Below are positions 7,935 to 16,834 of a DNA stretch of 64,000 nt, one piece after another. The stretch comes from Polyangium jinanense (GTDB taxonomy: Bacteria; Myxococcota; Polyangia; Polyangiales; Polyangiaceae): positions 124,001-188,000 of the forward strand of contig NZ_JAGTJJ010000006.1 in assembly GCF_028435365.1 (NCBI RefSeq), written 5' to 3'. The notes under the pieces are model-generated. The model was given only the letters and a program-made list of their open reading frames with translations, had not been told where the DNA came from and did no database searches. A program made the position numbers and the translations under genes. The stretch's first letter is position 1, and each line of letters begins with the position of its first letter.

Positions 7935-9242
7935 CTAGTTCGGCGTGAACGAGATCCAGGCGCCGTCGAGCCACGTGTCGTCCTGCGAGAACGCGCCCGC
8001 GTAGCTCGCCTTCGTGTCGAAGAAGCCGTCGCTCGGCGGCGTCACGGCGCCCGTCGTGAGCGTCGCCTTCGGCCGGAAATCAGGCGCCTCGCGATCGTAG
8101 GGAGCGACAAGCATCGGGTCGACCTCGACGTTGCCGCTGTCGGTGAACCACTTGACCTCGTCGAAGCCCATATCGTCGTCCTTCTCGGAACCTTCGCCTT
8201 CGGGCGTCTCCACGTACGCGACGTTTTGCGCGAGATTTCCGTGGAAGATGGCCCCTTCGAGCGACACGGTCGACGCGTCGCGGACATCGATGCCGGCCTC
8301 GAAGCCCGTGGCGACGATGTTGTACAGACTCGCCTTCGTCGCGCGGCGCAGAAGCATCGCGTACTGCTGCTTGTCGACGTCCACGTTCTTGCCGACGAGC
8401 GTGGCGTTGTAGATCGTGGGCTCCGAGATCGGCGCGTTCGTCGTGCCCATCGCGTCGTTGTCACCCTCGAAGGCGTTCGTGTCGTCCACCGCGGCCGGAT
8501 CCTGCTGGACCACGACGAACTGGAGTTTTCCGGTATACCCGAGATCCCAGTCGATCCCGTCGTCCTGATTGTACGTGCAAACCAGGTGCTTCGCGTTCAC
8601 CGTGCCGCCGAAGAACTCGAAACAATCGTCGAGCGTGTAGCGGACCTGGACGTAATCGATCGTCGTTCCGCTGCCGACGCCGGCGAGCGTGAGCCCGTTG
8701 ATCTCATTGTCCGTCGAAAGGAGAATTCCGCCGAATTCGATCCGCACATATTTCAGCACGCCGCTGTTGTCTGCCGGGTCGGTCCCGCCGTATTCGGTCT
8801 CCGCGCTCGCCTCGATTCCCTCGACGTTCGCTTTTCCGCCGGTCACGTTGATCGGCGCTTTGCCGAGCAGGATGACGCCGCCCCAATCGCCGGCAGAGCG
8901 GTCGCCGGGCTCGCTGCGGCTCGTGAAGACGATGGGCTCGTCCTTCGTGCCCTCGGCGTGGATACGAGCGCCCGGGTCGATGACGAGCGTGCCGAGCGTG
9001 GACTTGTCGCCCTTGATCGTGGTGCCCGGCTCGATCGTGAGCGTCGCGCCCGCGCGCACGTGCACGATTCCCCGCAGGAGCCAATCCTGGTCGGCCGTGA
9101 GCGTCAGATCCGACGTGATGTTCGCCGGGATCTCATTGCCCTTCGCGGGAGGCGCCGGGGTTTGTCCGTTCTCGTCCCCGCCGCAGCCGATCAGACTGGC
9201 CGCCAAAAGCGCGCTCGTCGCAAGCAATACCTTCGATCGCAT
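7935..9242 (-). CDS. Secreted parallel beta-helix lipoprotein of the Ton operon
   Basis: 435 aa. Signal peptide with lipobox (LLAASLIGCGG) and then a beta-helix-like body: RAGATLTIEPGTTIKGD, GDWGGVILLGKAPIN, VLKYVRIEFGG, LDDCFEFFGGTVNAKHLVC. Such proteins are often found next to TonB-dependent receptors and probably act as surface partners that capture the ligand; the ligand is unknown. It follows the receptor by 84 bases in the same direction, so it is likely the last gene of the tonB operon. Asp-rich loops (TYNQDDGIDWD, FEGDNDAMG) could bind calcium. Confidence 0.8.
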   Translation of the reverse strand: MRSKVLLATSALLAASLIGCGGDENGQTPAPPAKGNEIPANITSDLTLTADQDWLLRGIVHVRAGATLTIEPGTTIKGDKSTLGTLVIDPGARIHAEGTKDEPIVFTSRSEPGDRSAGDWGGVILLGKAPINVTGGKANVEGIEASAETEYGGTDPADNSGVLKYVRIEFGGILLSTDNEINGLTLAGVGSGTTIDYVQVRYTLDDCFEFFGGTVNAKHLVCTYNQDDGIDWDLGYTGKLQFVVVQQDPAAVDDTNAFEGDNDAMGTTNAPISEPTIYNATLVGKNVDVDKQQYAMLLRRATKASLYNIVATGFEAGIDVRDASTVSLEGAIFHGNLAQNVAYVETPEGEGSEKDDDMGFDEVKWFTDSGNVEVDPMLVAPYDREAPDFRPKATLTTGAVTPPSDGFFDTKASYAGAFSQDDTWLDGAWISFTPN

Positions 9243-9326
9243 GGTCGGTGATTCCTCCGGCCGCGCATTCTGGTGGTACTGCGTGACGCCATTGCAGGGC
9301 GCGCGTAACGATCTCGCGACAACCCG

Positions 9327-12212
9327 TCAATTCTGGAAGGTAGCGCTCAAGGTGAACGTCGCACCGGGCTGGAATTGCTGCACGACGTTCGTCAAGTTGG
9401 GAATGTCCTCGTGGGCGACGTTTTCTTGGCTTGGCCCCTGCGTGAACACGACGGGCGCGAGCAGGAGATTCTCCGCCGAGAGCTTCAGGTCCACGTATTT
9501 ACCGACGCGCTGGGCCACGGTCACGTCGAGCAGGTGGCGCGGCTGCTCGTAGACGTCCGGGAGTCCGTCCATGCCCACTTGCGCGATGCGCCGACCGTAG
9601 ACGTTATAGAGCACGCGGACGCGCGTCCCGCGCTTGTCGCTCGCGTAATCGAGCCCCGCGTTCACCACGTACGGCGATTGCCCGGCGAGCGGGCGGACGT
9701 TGCTCGTCTGCACCCCCTCGCCTTCTTCGAGGGAGACACGCGAATGCACGAGCGTCAAATTCGCAAGCACGCCGAGATCGGCGAGGATCGGGCTCACGAA
9801 CGCGAGGTTTTTCCGCAATTCGAGCTCGATGCCGGCGTTCTGCGCCCCCTTCGCGTTCCGGTACGACACGATGCCGCGGCTCGACGGCATGATGATCTGC
9901 TCGATTGGCTTCGTGAAATCCTTGTAGAACACGCTGATCGCCGCGACCTCGGCGAGCGTCGGGAAAAACTCGAAGCGCAGGTCAGCGTTCACGATCGTGG
10001 TGCGGTCGAGATCGGGGTTGCCCTGGTTCTCGCGGGCGCCGAAGTAATCGGTGAACGAGAACGGCGCGAGCTCGCGTAGCTGCGGACGCGCGACCGTGCG
10101 CGTCACGGAGGCGCGCAGGTTCGACCGCTCGTTCGTCTTGAAAACGAGCCCGAGCGAGGGAAGCAGGTCCGCCGTGGAGAGCTCGACGTGCTGGGGCACG
10201 AGCTTCGACGGATCGATCGTATCGAGCCGCTGGGACGACGCCTCGACCCGCGCGCCGAGCACGACGCGCATCCACGGACGGATCGAGGTGTCCGCCATGA
10301 AGTACCCCGAAAACATGCGCTGCGTCGCGTCGTACGAGTCGGTCGTCCGCGTGTACTCCGTCAGGGAGAGGGAGCTCCCGATGTATTCGTTCGTGAAGAG
10401 CTGATCCGGCGGCAGCGAAAGCGCCGCGGCCTCTTCCGTCGTCTCCGGCGTCGGGATGTACCGGAAGCGCCGCGCGTCGAAGGCGCGGCTGCGAACCTGC
10501 ACGAGGCCGCCCACCTTCACGCGCGTCGGCGAATCTCCCTTCCGGATGGGCTGCGTGTAATGCACGGCTCCGCCGAGGGCCGTCTCGGCCTGGCTCGCGT
10601 AGAAATGCATTCCGGAGAGCGTCGTGCTTTGCCACGCCTTCCGCCCGTCGTCCGCCAGGTACACGTTCTCCCGCGTATCCGGCTCGTCGCTCGTCGCGGC
10701 GGACGCTGTCAGGTTCCATTCGAGCGTCGCGTCATTCGCCTTGCGAATCTTGTGCTCGCCCGCGAGCTGACCGAACGTGAGCGAGCGGCTCACGAAGCGG
10801 AGGCGCGTATCGTAGGCAGTGCGCCCCGGGCCGCCCTCCTCGGCGCGCCCAGCGATCTCGCGCGCCTCGTTCTCCGACGAACGGCTGTGCAAGCCGATGA
10901 GCGAGACCTTGTGGTCCTTCGCATATCGGTAGGTGAGCCCCGCAAAGCCGCCCCAGGACACGACGTCGAGGCCCGTCTCCACGCGGTAATCGTTCTGCAG
11001 GTCCAGCTCGTTCGATATGTTGGTATCGATCGTGAACGTCCGAAGGATCTCGCCGCTCCGGACCTGGAATCGCCGCCCGTACGTCAGCGCCGCCATGTAC
11101 CCGAACTCATGCTCGTCGCCGAACCGGTGCGTATTGCCGATCGTGAAGTTACCGCTCATGTTCGGCAACGCGGTCGTGCGCGAGGTCGTCATCGGGCGAT
11201 TGAGCATGCGTCCGAACTCGTCGGCCTCGCGCTGGGTGACGAGTGATCCATCCGGCTTCACATCGCCCTTCCCGACCTTGTAATCGGTGGGGATGCCCGG
11301 CGGCAGCGCCCGCGTCCCGTCATCGATGCCGAGGAAATCGGTCCCGCCACCCGCATACGTGAGCCGGCTCCGGAACGTCGTCTCCGAGTTGGCCCCGAGG
11401 TAAAACGTACCGCTGATCGTGAACTTCTCGGGCAGCTCGCGCGTCGACACGCGCACCGAGCCGCCCGTGAAATCGCCCGGCATGTCGGGCGTGAACGTCT
11501 TGACGATCGTCAGATCGCTGAGGACCGTCGTCGGGAAGAGATCGAACGGCACCGCCTGCCGATCCGGCTCGGGGCTCGGCAGCGGCACGCCATTCAAGAG
11601 CGCATTCGTGTACCGATCGCCGAGGCCACGCACGTACACGTACCTCTGCCCGACGACGGAGGCACCGACCACGCGCCGCGCCGCGTCCGCCGCATTGCGA
11701 TCCGGCGTCCGCGCGATCTCCTGCGCGCTCACCGCGTCGCCCGTGTGCGCCGCGTTCTTTCGGAGGAGCGTCTGCGCCGCGGCCGAGGCGCGGTCCGGGT
11801 CCGCCTCGATCTCGACCACGATCTCCTGCTTGCTCTCCTCCGTCGATAGCGTGACGTCGACCTTCTCGACCGTGCCGGCCGTGACGCGCACGTTCTGCAC
11901 GCGTTGCGCCTTGTAGAGCTGATAAAAGACGCGAAGTTCGTAGGTACCCGGCGCGAGCTCCAGCCGGTATCGACCGTCGAAATCCGCGATCGCCTTCTTG
12001 TTCGTCCCGACGACCGAGACTTGCGCGTCGATCACGGGCTCTTTCGTCTTCGCGTCCGTCACGACGCCCCAGATGACGCCTTTTCCGGCGGGCGCGGGGC
12101 GGGACGGCTCCTCCTCGCCGAGGAGCGCTTCGTCCGCCCCCTCCTGGGCCAGCGAAAGCGCCGGCAAGAAGAGCGCGAGCGCAGAGGCGAGTGTCGCAAT
12201 GGTTTTTCGCAT
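9327..12212 (-). CDS. TonB-dependent outer-membrane receptor with N-terminal carboxypeptidase-regulatory-like domain
   Basis: 961 aa from the ATG at 12212 (MRKTIATLASALALFLPALSLAQ signal peptide). Residues about 45-130 form a CarboxypepD_reg-like domain (VIWGVVTDAKTKEPVIDAQV), then the plug with GQRYVYVRGLGDRYTNALLN and the instruction to bind the Ton complex, and a long C-terminal barrel ending in TFTLSATFQN, whose last residue is aromatic-penultimate as in outer-membrane barrels. The protein imports a scarce ligand powered by TonB-ExbB-ExbD, encoded just upstream. Ligand unknown; proximity to a PhoB-like regulator hints at a phosphorus-containing compound, which is inference. Confidence 0.93.
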   Translation of the reverse strand: MRKTIATLASALALFLPALSLAQEGADEALLGEEEPSRPAPAGKGVIWGVVTDAKTKEPVIDAQVSVVGTNKKAIADFDGRYRLELAPGTYELRVFYQLYKAQRVQNVRVTAGTVEKVDVTLSTEESKQEIVVEIEADPDRASAAAQTLLRKNAAHTGDAVSAQEIARTPDRNAADAARRVVGASVVGQRYVYVRGLGDRYTNALLNGVPLPSPEPDRQAVPFDLFPTTVLSDLTIVKTFTPDMPGDFTGGSVRVSTRELPEKFTISGTFYLGANSETTFRSRLTYAGGGTDFLGIDDGTRALPPGIPTDYKVGKGDVKPDGSLVTQREADEFGRMLNRPMTTSRTTALPNMSGNFTIGNTHRFGDEHEFGYMAALTYGRRFQVRSGEILRTFTIDTNISNELDLQNDYRVETGLDVVSWGGFAGLTYRYAKDHKVSLIGLHSRSSENEAREIAGRAEEGGPGRTAYDTRLRFVSRSLTFGQLAGEHKIRKANDATLEWNLTASAATSDEPDTRENVYLADDGRKAWQSTTLSGMHFYASQAETALGGAVHYTQPIRKGDSPTRVKVGGLVQVRSRAFDARRFRYIPTPETTEEAAALSLPPDQLFTNEYIGSSLSLTEYTRTTDSYDATQRMFSGYFMADTSIRPWMRVVLGARVEASSQRLDTIDPSKLVPQHVELSTADLLPSLGLVFKTNERSNLRASVTRTVARPQLRELAPFSFTDYFGARENQGNPDLDRTTIVNADLRFEFFPTLAEVAAISVFYKDFTKPIEQIIMPSSRGIVSYRNAKGAQNAGIELELRKNLAFVSPILADLGVLANLTLVHSRVSLEEGEGVQTSNVRPLAGQSPYVVNAGLDYASDKRGTRVRVLYNVYGRRIAQVGMDGLPDVYEQPRHLLDVTVAQRVGKYVDLKLSAENLLLAPVVFTQGPSQENVAHEDIPNLTNVVQQFQPGATFTLSATFQN

Positions 12213-12220
12213 GGGAAAAG

Positions 12221-12652
12221 TCAGCCGCCGAGCTTCTCGGTCAAGATTGCAATGCCCTTGGCCCCGCCCCTCTTCGCGATATCCATCACCTCGACGGTGA
12301 TCCCGTACGGCGCGTCGTCGGCCGCGTCGAAGTAGAGGAGCTTGTCGCCACGGGCTGCGAAGATCCGTGTGAGCCGATCTCGCAGCTCGGCGCGCGAGAC
12401 CTCGGTCTGGTTGATGCGGATCGCGCCCTTCGCGTCCACCGTGAGCACCACGGGTTTGTCCGCGTCCGGCGGCGGCTCGTTCTTCGCGTCTTCGTCCTTC
12501 TTCGGCAGGTTCAGCCATAGCTGCTTGTTCAGCAGCGGCGTCACCACCATGAAGATGATGAGCAGCACGAGGACCACGTCGACGAGCGGCGTGACGTTCA
12601 TCGCCGGCGCGATGGCGCCGTTTTTTCCGCTCGAGGAGACGTTCATCGCCAT
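12221..12652 (-). CDS. exbD: ExbD/TolR-family biopolymer transport protein (second copy)
   Basis: 143 aa from the ATG at 12652, two bases after the stop of the first exbD. Single N-terminal membrane helix PLVDVVLVLLIIFMVVTPLL carries the functionally essential Asp of the family (VTPLVDVVL). The periplasmic domain ends ...GGAKGIAILTEKLGG. ExbD works with ExbB as the proton-driven motor that energises TonB. Two tandem exbD genes are common in this group of bacteria; they probably form a heteromeric complex. Lies 8 bases upstream of the receptor gene. Confidence 0.92.
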   Translation of the reverse strand: MAMNVSSSGKNGAIAPAMNVTPLVDVVLVLLIIFMVVTPLLNKQLWLNLPKKDEDAKNEPPPDADKPVVLTVDAKGAIRINQTEVSRAELRDRLTRIFAARGDKLLYFDAADDAPYGITVEVMDIAKRGGAKGIAILTEKLGG

Positions 12653-12654
12653 GG

Positions 12655-13098
12655 CTAGCTCTCCTCCCCCGCGCCCTTGCCTTTTTGGCTCACGCTGAGC
12701 GCGACGCCCGTGTAGCCGGCGCGCTGACACGCGGCGAACGCGTCACGCATCTTCGCGTATTGCACCGTCGCGTCACCCTTCAGGACGACACGCCGATCCG
12801 GCTCCGTCCCGTGCATCGCTTTCAATCGCGCTTCGAGCGCCGGCACGTCCGCGAGGACCTCTTTTTCAATGAAGAGGTTGCCGCGCGCCGTGAGCGTCAC
12901 CGTGATCGGGTCGAGCTTCGATTTGTTCTCGTCCGGCTGAATCACGGTCGGCAGCTCCACGCGCTCGCCGTGCTCAAGCTCCGGCGCGATGACCATGAAG
13001 ATGATGAGCAGCACCAGGACCACGTCGACGAGCGGCGTGATATTGATGTCCGGCTCAGGCTGCTTCTTCGAGGAGCCGCTCTTCACTTGCGCGCCCAT
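12655..13098 (-). CDS. exbD: ExbD/TolR-family biopolymer transport protein (first copy)
   Basis: 147 aa. The membrane helix has the conserved Asp in INITPLVDVVLVLLIIFMV, and the periplasmic domain contains VVLKGDATVQYAKMRDAF, typical of ExbD. Its 5' end overlaps the exbB gene by 44 bases in another frame, which implies translational coupling and fixed stoichiometry. Part of the motor complex for the TonB-dependent receptor encoded downstream. Confidence 0.93.
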   Translation of the reverse strand: MGAQVKSGSSKKQPEPDINITPLVDVVLVLLIIFMVIAPELEHGERVELPTVIQPDENKSKLDPITVTLTARGNLFIEKEVLADVPALEARLKAMHGTEPDRRVVLKGDATVQYAKMRDAFAACQRAGYTGVALSVSQKGKGAGEES

Positions 13099-13756
13099 GC
13101 TGGTTCTCCATGTCGTCGAGCAATTCGCCAGCGCTCCGCTCGAGCGCCGCCTCGACCGCCGTGATCTTGCCGGTCAGGTAATTGAAGAAGAGCACCGACG
13201 GAATGGCCACCGAGAGGCCGAGCGCCGTCTCGATGAGCGCCTCCGAAATGCCCGCGCTCACCGCGCCGAGCCCGCCGGAGCCCGTCGTCGCGATGCTCTG
13301 GAACGCCGTGATGATACCGACGACCGTGCCGAGCAGCCCCACGAACGGCGCCACCGATCCGACCGAAGCGAGCACCGAAAGCCCACGGCGCAAATCCGCC
13401 GAAAGAGCCTCGCGCCTGCGCTCGACCTCGCGCCGCGCGAGCTCGACCGGCGTCAGATTCCCTTCACCCTCGCTCTCCGCGCGGAGAAACCGCCGCATCG
13501 CCGAGGAGACGAGCCGCGCAAGCGCCGAGAGTCGATATCGGTCCGAGACCCGGAGGAGCGCCTCCGTATCCCAGGCGTCGAGCAGCGGCTGCGCTTCCTT
13601 CACGAAGGCGCGCGTCTCGGCGTTCATGCGCGCGAGCGCGATCACCCGCTCGACGACGACCGCGATGGTCGCGATCGACATGAGCACGAGCACGAAGGCG
13701 ATGAGCTTCGAGACGAGGCCCATGCTCGCCCAGATGTGCGCGAGATCGAATTGCAT
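13055..13756 (-). CDS. exbB: MotA/TolQ/ExbB proton channel protein
   Basis: 233 aa with three membrane segments: about residues 12-38 (GLVSKLIAFVLVLMSIATIA), 128-150 (SVAPFVGLLGTVVGIITAF) and 170-195 (LIETALGLSVAIPSVLFFNY). The motif PFVGLLGTVVGI and the ALGLSVAIP segment are diagnostic of the family. Forms the inner-membrane channel of the Ton motor with ExbD. Position between tonB and two exbD genes makes an ExbB role far likelier than TolQ or MotA. Confidence 0.93.
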   Translation of the reverse strand: MQFDLAHIWASMGLVSKLIAFVLVLMSIATIAVVVERVIALARMNAETRAFVKEAQPLLDAWDTEALLRVSDRYRLSALARLVSSAMRRFLRAESEGEGNLTPVELARREVERRREALSADLRRGLSVLASVGSVAPFVGLLGTVVGIITAFQSIATTGSGGLGAVSAGISEALIETALGLSVAIPSVLFFNYLTGKITAVEAALERSAGELLDDMENQHGRASEERLLEEAA

Positions 13757-13792
13757 GGTTTTGCTCCTTGTCGAACGGTAATGCCCGACGAA

Positions 13793-14557
13793 CTAGGTCT
13801 TGATCTTGAAATTGAACCTTGCGTTCTGATACGTGGCCACGGGGCGGCCCTCGACCATGGCCGGCTTGAAGCGCCAGGTCTTCACGGTCGCGACCACGTG
13901 CGCGGCGAGCCGCGGATCCCCTCGCACCACGGTCACGTTCGAGACGTCTCCCGATTCGGTCACGACAAACCGTACGATGATCGTGCCCTCGACCCCCTGG
14001 CTCTTCAGGTCCTCGGGATAAGGAGGCTGCGGCTTCGATATCGGCGAAGGCGGCGTGCCGTCCTCGCCGAGGACGATGGGTCCCGCCGCTTTGGGCGGCG
14101 GAGGCGGCGGCGGTGGAGGCGGCGGGGGCGGAGGCGGAGGCGCTGCGGCCATTGCAGTGCCCGTTCCGCCGGGCGTACCGCCCGAGCCCTCACCCGAGCC
14201 CTCGCCATAATCGTCGTCGCTCGCCTTTGCCTTGCTCGGATCCGCCTCCTTGGGCATTTCCGTCGGCACTTCCACGGGCACCGCGATCGGCTTGTGTTTC
14301 GGCCCGGGCGGCTCCGGCGCTTTGGGAGCCGCGTCCACGGGCGGCGGCGGAGGCGGCGGTTTCGGCGGCTCCACGGTGGGCGTGAGCTCGACGGCGACGA
14401 CCTCCTCCTCTTCTTCCACGGCGGGCGCGCTCGATTTGATCGTCGCCCCGACGACGCCGACGGCCGTGCAAATGGCAATCGCCGTCGCGTATCCGATGAG
14501 AAGCCTCTTGCCACGCCCGGGATCGGTCTCCCCGACGCTCCACGCCTCGAAGCCCAT
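13793..14557 (-). CDS. tonB: TonB energy transducer
   Basis: 254 aa. N-terminal membrane anchor LLIGYATAIAICTAVGVVGA at about residues 18-38, then a long Pro/Glu/Lys-rich periplasm-spanning linker that includes an unusual unbroken run of about 17 prolines, and a C-terminal TonB domain with the classic YPEDLKSQGVEGTIIVRFVV and WRFKPAMVEGRPV. It transmits the proton motive force to the outer-membrane receptor. GAGGAAAG precedes the ATG. First gene of the Ton operon; a bipartite 17-base motif and an inverted repeat lie 37-71 bases upstream. Confidence 0.93.
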   Translation of the reverse strand: MGFEAWSVGETDPGRGKRLLIGYATAIAICTAVGVVGATIKSSAPAVEEEEEVVAVELTPTVEPPKPPPPPPPVDAAPKAPEPPGPKHKPIAVPVEVPTEMPKEADPSKAKASDDDYGEGSGEGSGGTPGGTGTAMAAAPPPPPPPPPPPPPPPPKAAGPIVLGEDGTPPSPISKPQPPYPEDLKSQGVEGTIIVRFVVTESGDVSNVTVVRGDPRLAAHVVATVKTWRFKPAMVEGRPVATYQNARFNFKIKT

Positions 14558-14593
14558 TGCCGTCTTTCCTCGGCCCCCACCTTGACGATCGTT

Positions 14594-14628
14594 CGTGACA
14601 ACCTCGTGAACGTCGGGAAACGTTCACG
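14594..14628 (-). promoter_or_regulatory. Bipartite motif and overlapping inverted repeat upstream of tonB
   Basis: On the minus strand 14610-14594 reads TTCACGAGGTTGTCACG, two TCACG half-sites 11 bases apart. It matches the two copies upstream of the response-regulator gene at 15434-15450 and 15485-15501. A 9-bp perfect inverted repeat CGTGAACGT/ACGTTCACG (14605-14613 and 14620-14628, 6-base spacer) overlaps it. Half-site spacing of 11 bases is what OmpR/PhoB-family regulators recognise, so I propose a binding site for the adjacent regulator. Confidence 0.55.
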
Positions 14629-14650
14629 TGCGCGCCGCATGGCGCATTTT

Positions 14651-15358
14651 TCAATCGGGATGCGAGCCGGACAGATCGGGAGAACCGCCGAATCGATACC
14701 CGATCCCCCGCACCGTCTGCACGTAGTCGCCGGCAGGCCCGAGCTTGTCGCGCAGCCGCTTCACGTGCGTGTCCACCGTGCGGGTCGTGATATCGACATC
14801 CATGCCCCACACGCCCTCGAGCAGCGCGCCGCGCGTCTGAACGCGCTCGCGATTCTCGTAAAGGGCGAGCAGGAGCTTGAACTCGAGCAACGTGAGCTCG
14901 ATCTCGACGCCGTCGACCCATACCCGGTGCGCCTCGTCGTCGATGCGCAGCCGGCCGAACTGGAGGACGCGCCGCTCGGTCGTCCGCGCCTTCACCCGCC
15001 GCAGGATCGCCTGCACCCGGAGGAGGAGCTCGCGCACGCTGAAGGGCTTGACCACGTAATCGACGGCGCCGAGCTCGAAACCGACGACGCGGTCGACCTC
15101 GTCGCCCCGCGCCGACACGATGACGACGGGGGTCTCGCGGGTCTCCTCGCTTTGCTGCAGGCTCCGGCAAACCTCGGTGCCCTGGATGTCGGGGAGCATC
15201 ATATCGAGCAGGATGACGTCCGGGCGCCGCTCGCGCGCGAGCCGGATCCCCTCCTCGCCGCGCGCCGCGAGCACCACCTCGTGCCCCGCCTGCCGGAAGT
15301 TGTAATCGAGCACCTTGAGGAGCGCGGGCTCGTCCTCGACGACCAGGATGCGTGCCAT
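14651..15358 (-). CDS. OmpR/PhoB-family response regulator
   Basis: 235 aa. Receiver domain 1-120 with acidic pair VEDE, phosphorylated Asp in ILLDMMLPD, Thr/Ser in VIVSARG and Lys in YVVKPFS. The winged-helix DNA-binding domain (about 130-225) has LTLLEFKLLLALYENRERV and TVDTHVKRLRDKLG, then VRGIGYRF. No partner kinase is adjacent; the nearest ones are over 5 kb away. It lies directly upstream of the tonB operon in the same direction. Shared motifs before both genes suggest autoregulation and control of the Ton system. PhoB identity is likely from similarity of layout but not certain. Confidence 0.9.
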   Translation of the reverse strand: MARILVVEDEPALLKVLDYNFRQAGHEVVLAARGEEGIRLARERRPDVILLDMMLPDIQGTEVCRSLQQSEETRETPVVIVSARGDEVDRVVGFELGAVDYVVKPFSVRELLLRVQAILRRVKARTTERRVLQFGRLRIDDEAHRVWVDGVEIELTLLEFKLLLALYENRERVQTRGALLEGVWGMDVDITTRTVDTHVKRLRDKLGPAGDYVQTVRGIGYRFGGSPDLSGSHPD

Positions 15359-15432
15359 CGCACCCGTGTTTATCCTCTTCCTGTTACGACCCGATGAAGC
15401 CTGTGTTGCAGGTTGGCGGGGAAATGCGGCGT

Positions 15433-15506
15433 GCGTGACGAATTCGTGAATGCGACGTGTCGAAACGGCGAGGCGCGTCCCGCGCGTGACGAATTCGTGG
15501 ATGCGA
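15433..15506 (-). promoter_or_regulatory. Two direct copies of a bipartite motif before the response-regulator gene
   Basis: Two near-identical 22-base segments start at 15433 and 15484, exactly 51 bases apart. On the minus strand each contains T(T/C)CACGAATTCGTCACG, with TCACG/CCACG half-sites 11 bases apart and a palindromic ACGAATTCGT core. They lie about 75 and 127 bases upstream of the regulator start at 15358 and share 13-14 of 17 positions with the motif before tonB. Likely operator, possibly autoregulatory. Confidence 0.55.
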
Positions 15507-15521
15507 TGTGTCGGGGGCTTT

Positions 15522-16766
15522 TCAGCGAGGAGCTTTGGCGAGGAGCGCGACGCGCAAGGTGGCGAGCTCGCGGCGGAGCGGGGCGATGAAATCGGCGCTG
15601 ATGGTGCGCTTCTGCCCCTTCATCGCGCGCGCGGTGTGCCACTTGCTGAGCGCGAGCCGCGACGCGGCGCGGATGAACGCGCGCCCCTCGGCGCCGCGCC
15701 ACGAGAACGTGCACTGGATGCGGCCGACGGGCGAGCAGACGAGCTCGAGCTCCTCGTTCGTCAGGTTGCCGATCAGCACCTCGTCGCGGAGGAATTGGCG
15801 GATCGTGCGGCCCTTGCGGATGACGAGGGCGATGATGATGCAGAAGAACATCGCCACGAAGAGCAGCCAGAAGAGCAGCATGATGACGAACGCGTCGGGG
15901 ATGACCGTGGGCACGAAGTTCCAGAGCGCGTGCAGGAAGACACCCGCGAAAAACCCGCCGATCGGCGCGAGCCACCGCACCCACGTCTTGCTCGACTCGC
16001 GCGCGATGCCGAACCCGATGCCGGTCATCGACGTGTAGAGCGGGTGTCCCCACGGCGCGAGGACGCCGCGGAGGAAGAAGGTCGTGCCGAGCTGGTCGGC
16101 CATGTCCGCGCGGGCGTAATAACTGACGTTCTCGACCGCCGCGAACCCGAGCGCGCAGAATGTCGCGTAGATGATGCCGTCGACGACGCCGTCGAACTCG
16201 CGCCTTAGGAAGTAGAAAAAGCCCAGGATGGCGAGCCCTTTGAAGAACTCTTCCGAGAGCGGCGCGCTCATGACGGTCGTCACGAAATTGCCGACGGCAG
16301 GCCCGAACAGGCCCGCGAACACGATGTGCACGCCCGTGTTGATCATGCCGGCGAAGCCCGTCGCCACGACCGCGCCCCAGAGGAACGCCATCGCGAGGCA
16401 CCACCACGGCTCGGGATCGTACCGATCGAGCACCATGGGCACGAAGAGGTAGAAGCCGAGCGGCAGGAACGCGAAGAGCGCGCCCTTCAGGACCGCCGAC
16501 ATCATCTGCCCCGGCGCCTTCGACAGGAAGATCTCGGCCAGCGTGAACAGGATGTTCAGCACGACGCCGGCGATCATGCCGAGGATCCAAATCGCGAGCC
16601 CCGCCGCGCGCCGGCGCTTGTCCGGGTCGGGCTCCGTGGTCACGGGAGGCTGGGGCGCGCGGTAGCCTTGCGGTGGATACGGCGCCTGGCCGGGATACGG
16701 AGGTTGCTGCTGCGGGTAGGGAGCGTGGCCGTAGGGCCCGGGCGGCGGTCCGTAGGGGTTGTTCAT
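15522..16766 (-). CDS. PrsW-family intramembrane metalloprotease
   Basis: 414 aa. A Pro/Tyr/Gln-rich cytosolic N-terminus (about 50 residues, repeats of YPxQ/PP) precedes about eight membrane helices. Family motifs are present in order: PLSEEFFKG (EExxxK, metal and catalytic residues), FAAVENVSYY (ENxxY) and FLHALWN (HxxxN-like). PrsW proteases cleave membrane-bound anti-sigma factors or related proteins. A soluble C-terminal tail of about 80 residues follows. No anti-sigma gene is adjacent, so the substrate is unknown. Confidence 0.88.
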   Translation of the reverse strand: MNNPYGPPPGPYGHAPYPQQQPPYPGQAPYPPQGYRAPQPPVTTEPDPDKRRRAAGLAIWILGMIAGVVLNILFTLAEIFLSKAPGQMMSAVLKGALFAFLPLGFYLFVPMVLDRYDPEPWWCLAMAFLWGAVVATGFAGMINTGVHIVFAGLFGPAVGNFVTTVMSAPLSEEFFKGLAILGFFYFLRREFDGVVDGIIYATFCALGFAAVENVSYYARADMADQLGTTFFLRGVLAPWGHPLYTSMTGIGFGIARESSKTWVRWLAPIGGFFAGVFLHALWNFVPTVIPDAFVIMLLFWLLFVAMFFCIIIALVIRKGRTIRQFLRDEVLIGNLTNEELELVCSPVGRIQCTFSWRGAEGRAFIRAASRLALSKWHTARAMKGQKRTISADFIAPLRRELATLRVALLAKAPR

Positions 16767-16834
16767 GGCGGAACGCCCGACACGAGGGCCGGGCGTTCGC
16801 TCATCCTACCGTCTGTGCCGCCGCGAGCGCGAGG

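Noticed and set aside
12989..15397. 802-codon open frame on the plus strand
   Set aside because: Antisense to exbB, tonB and the regulator; no start signal or domain.
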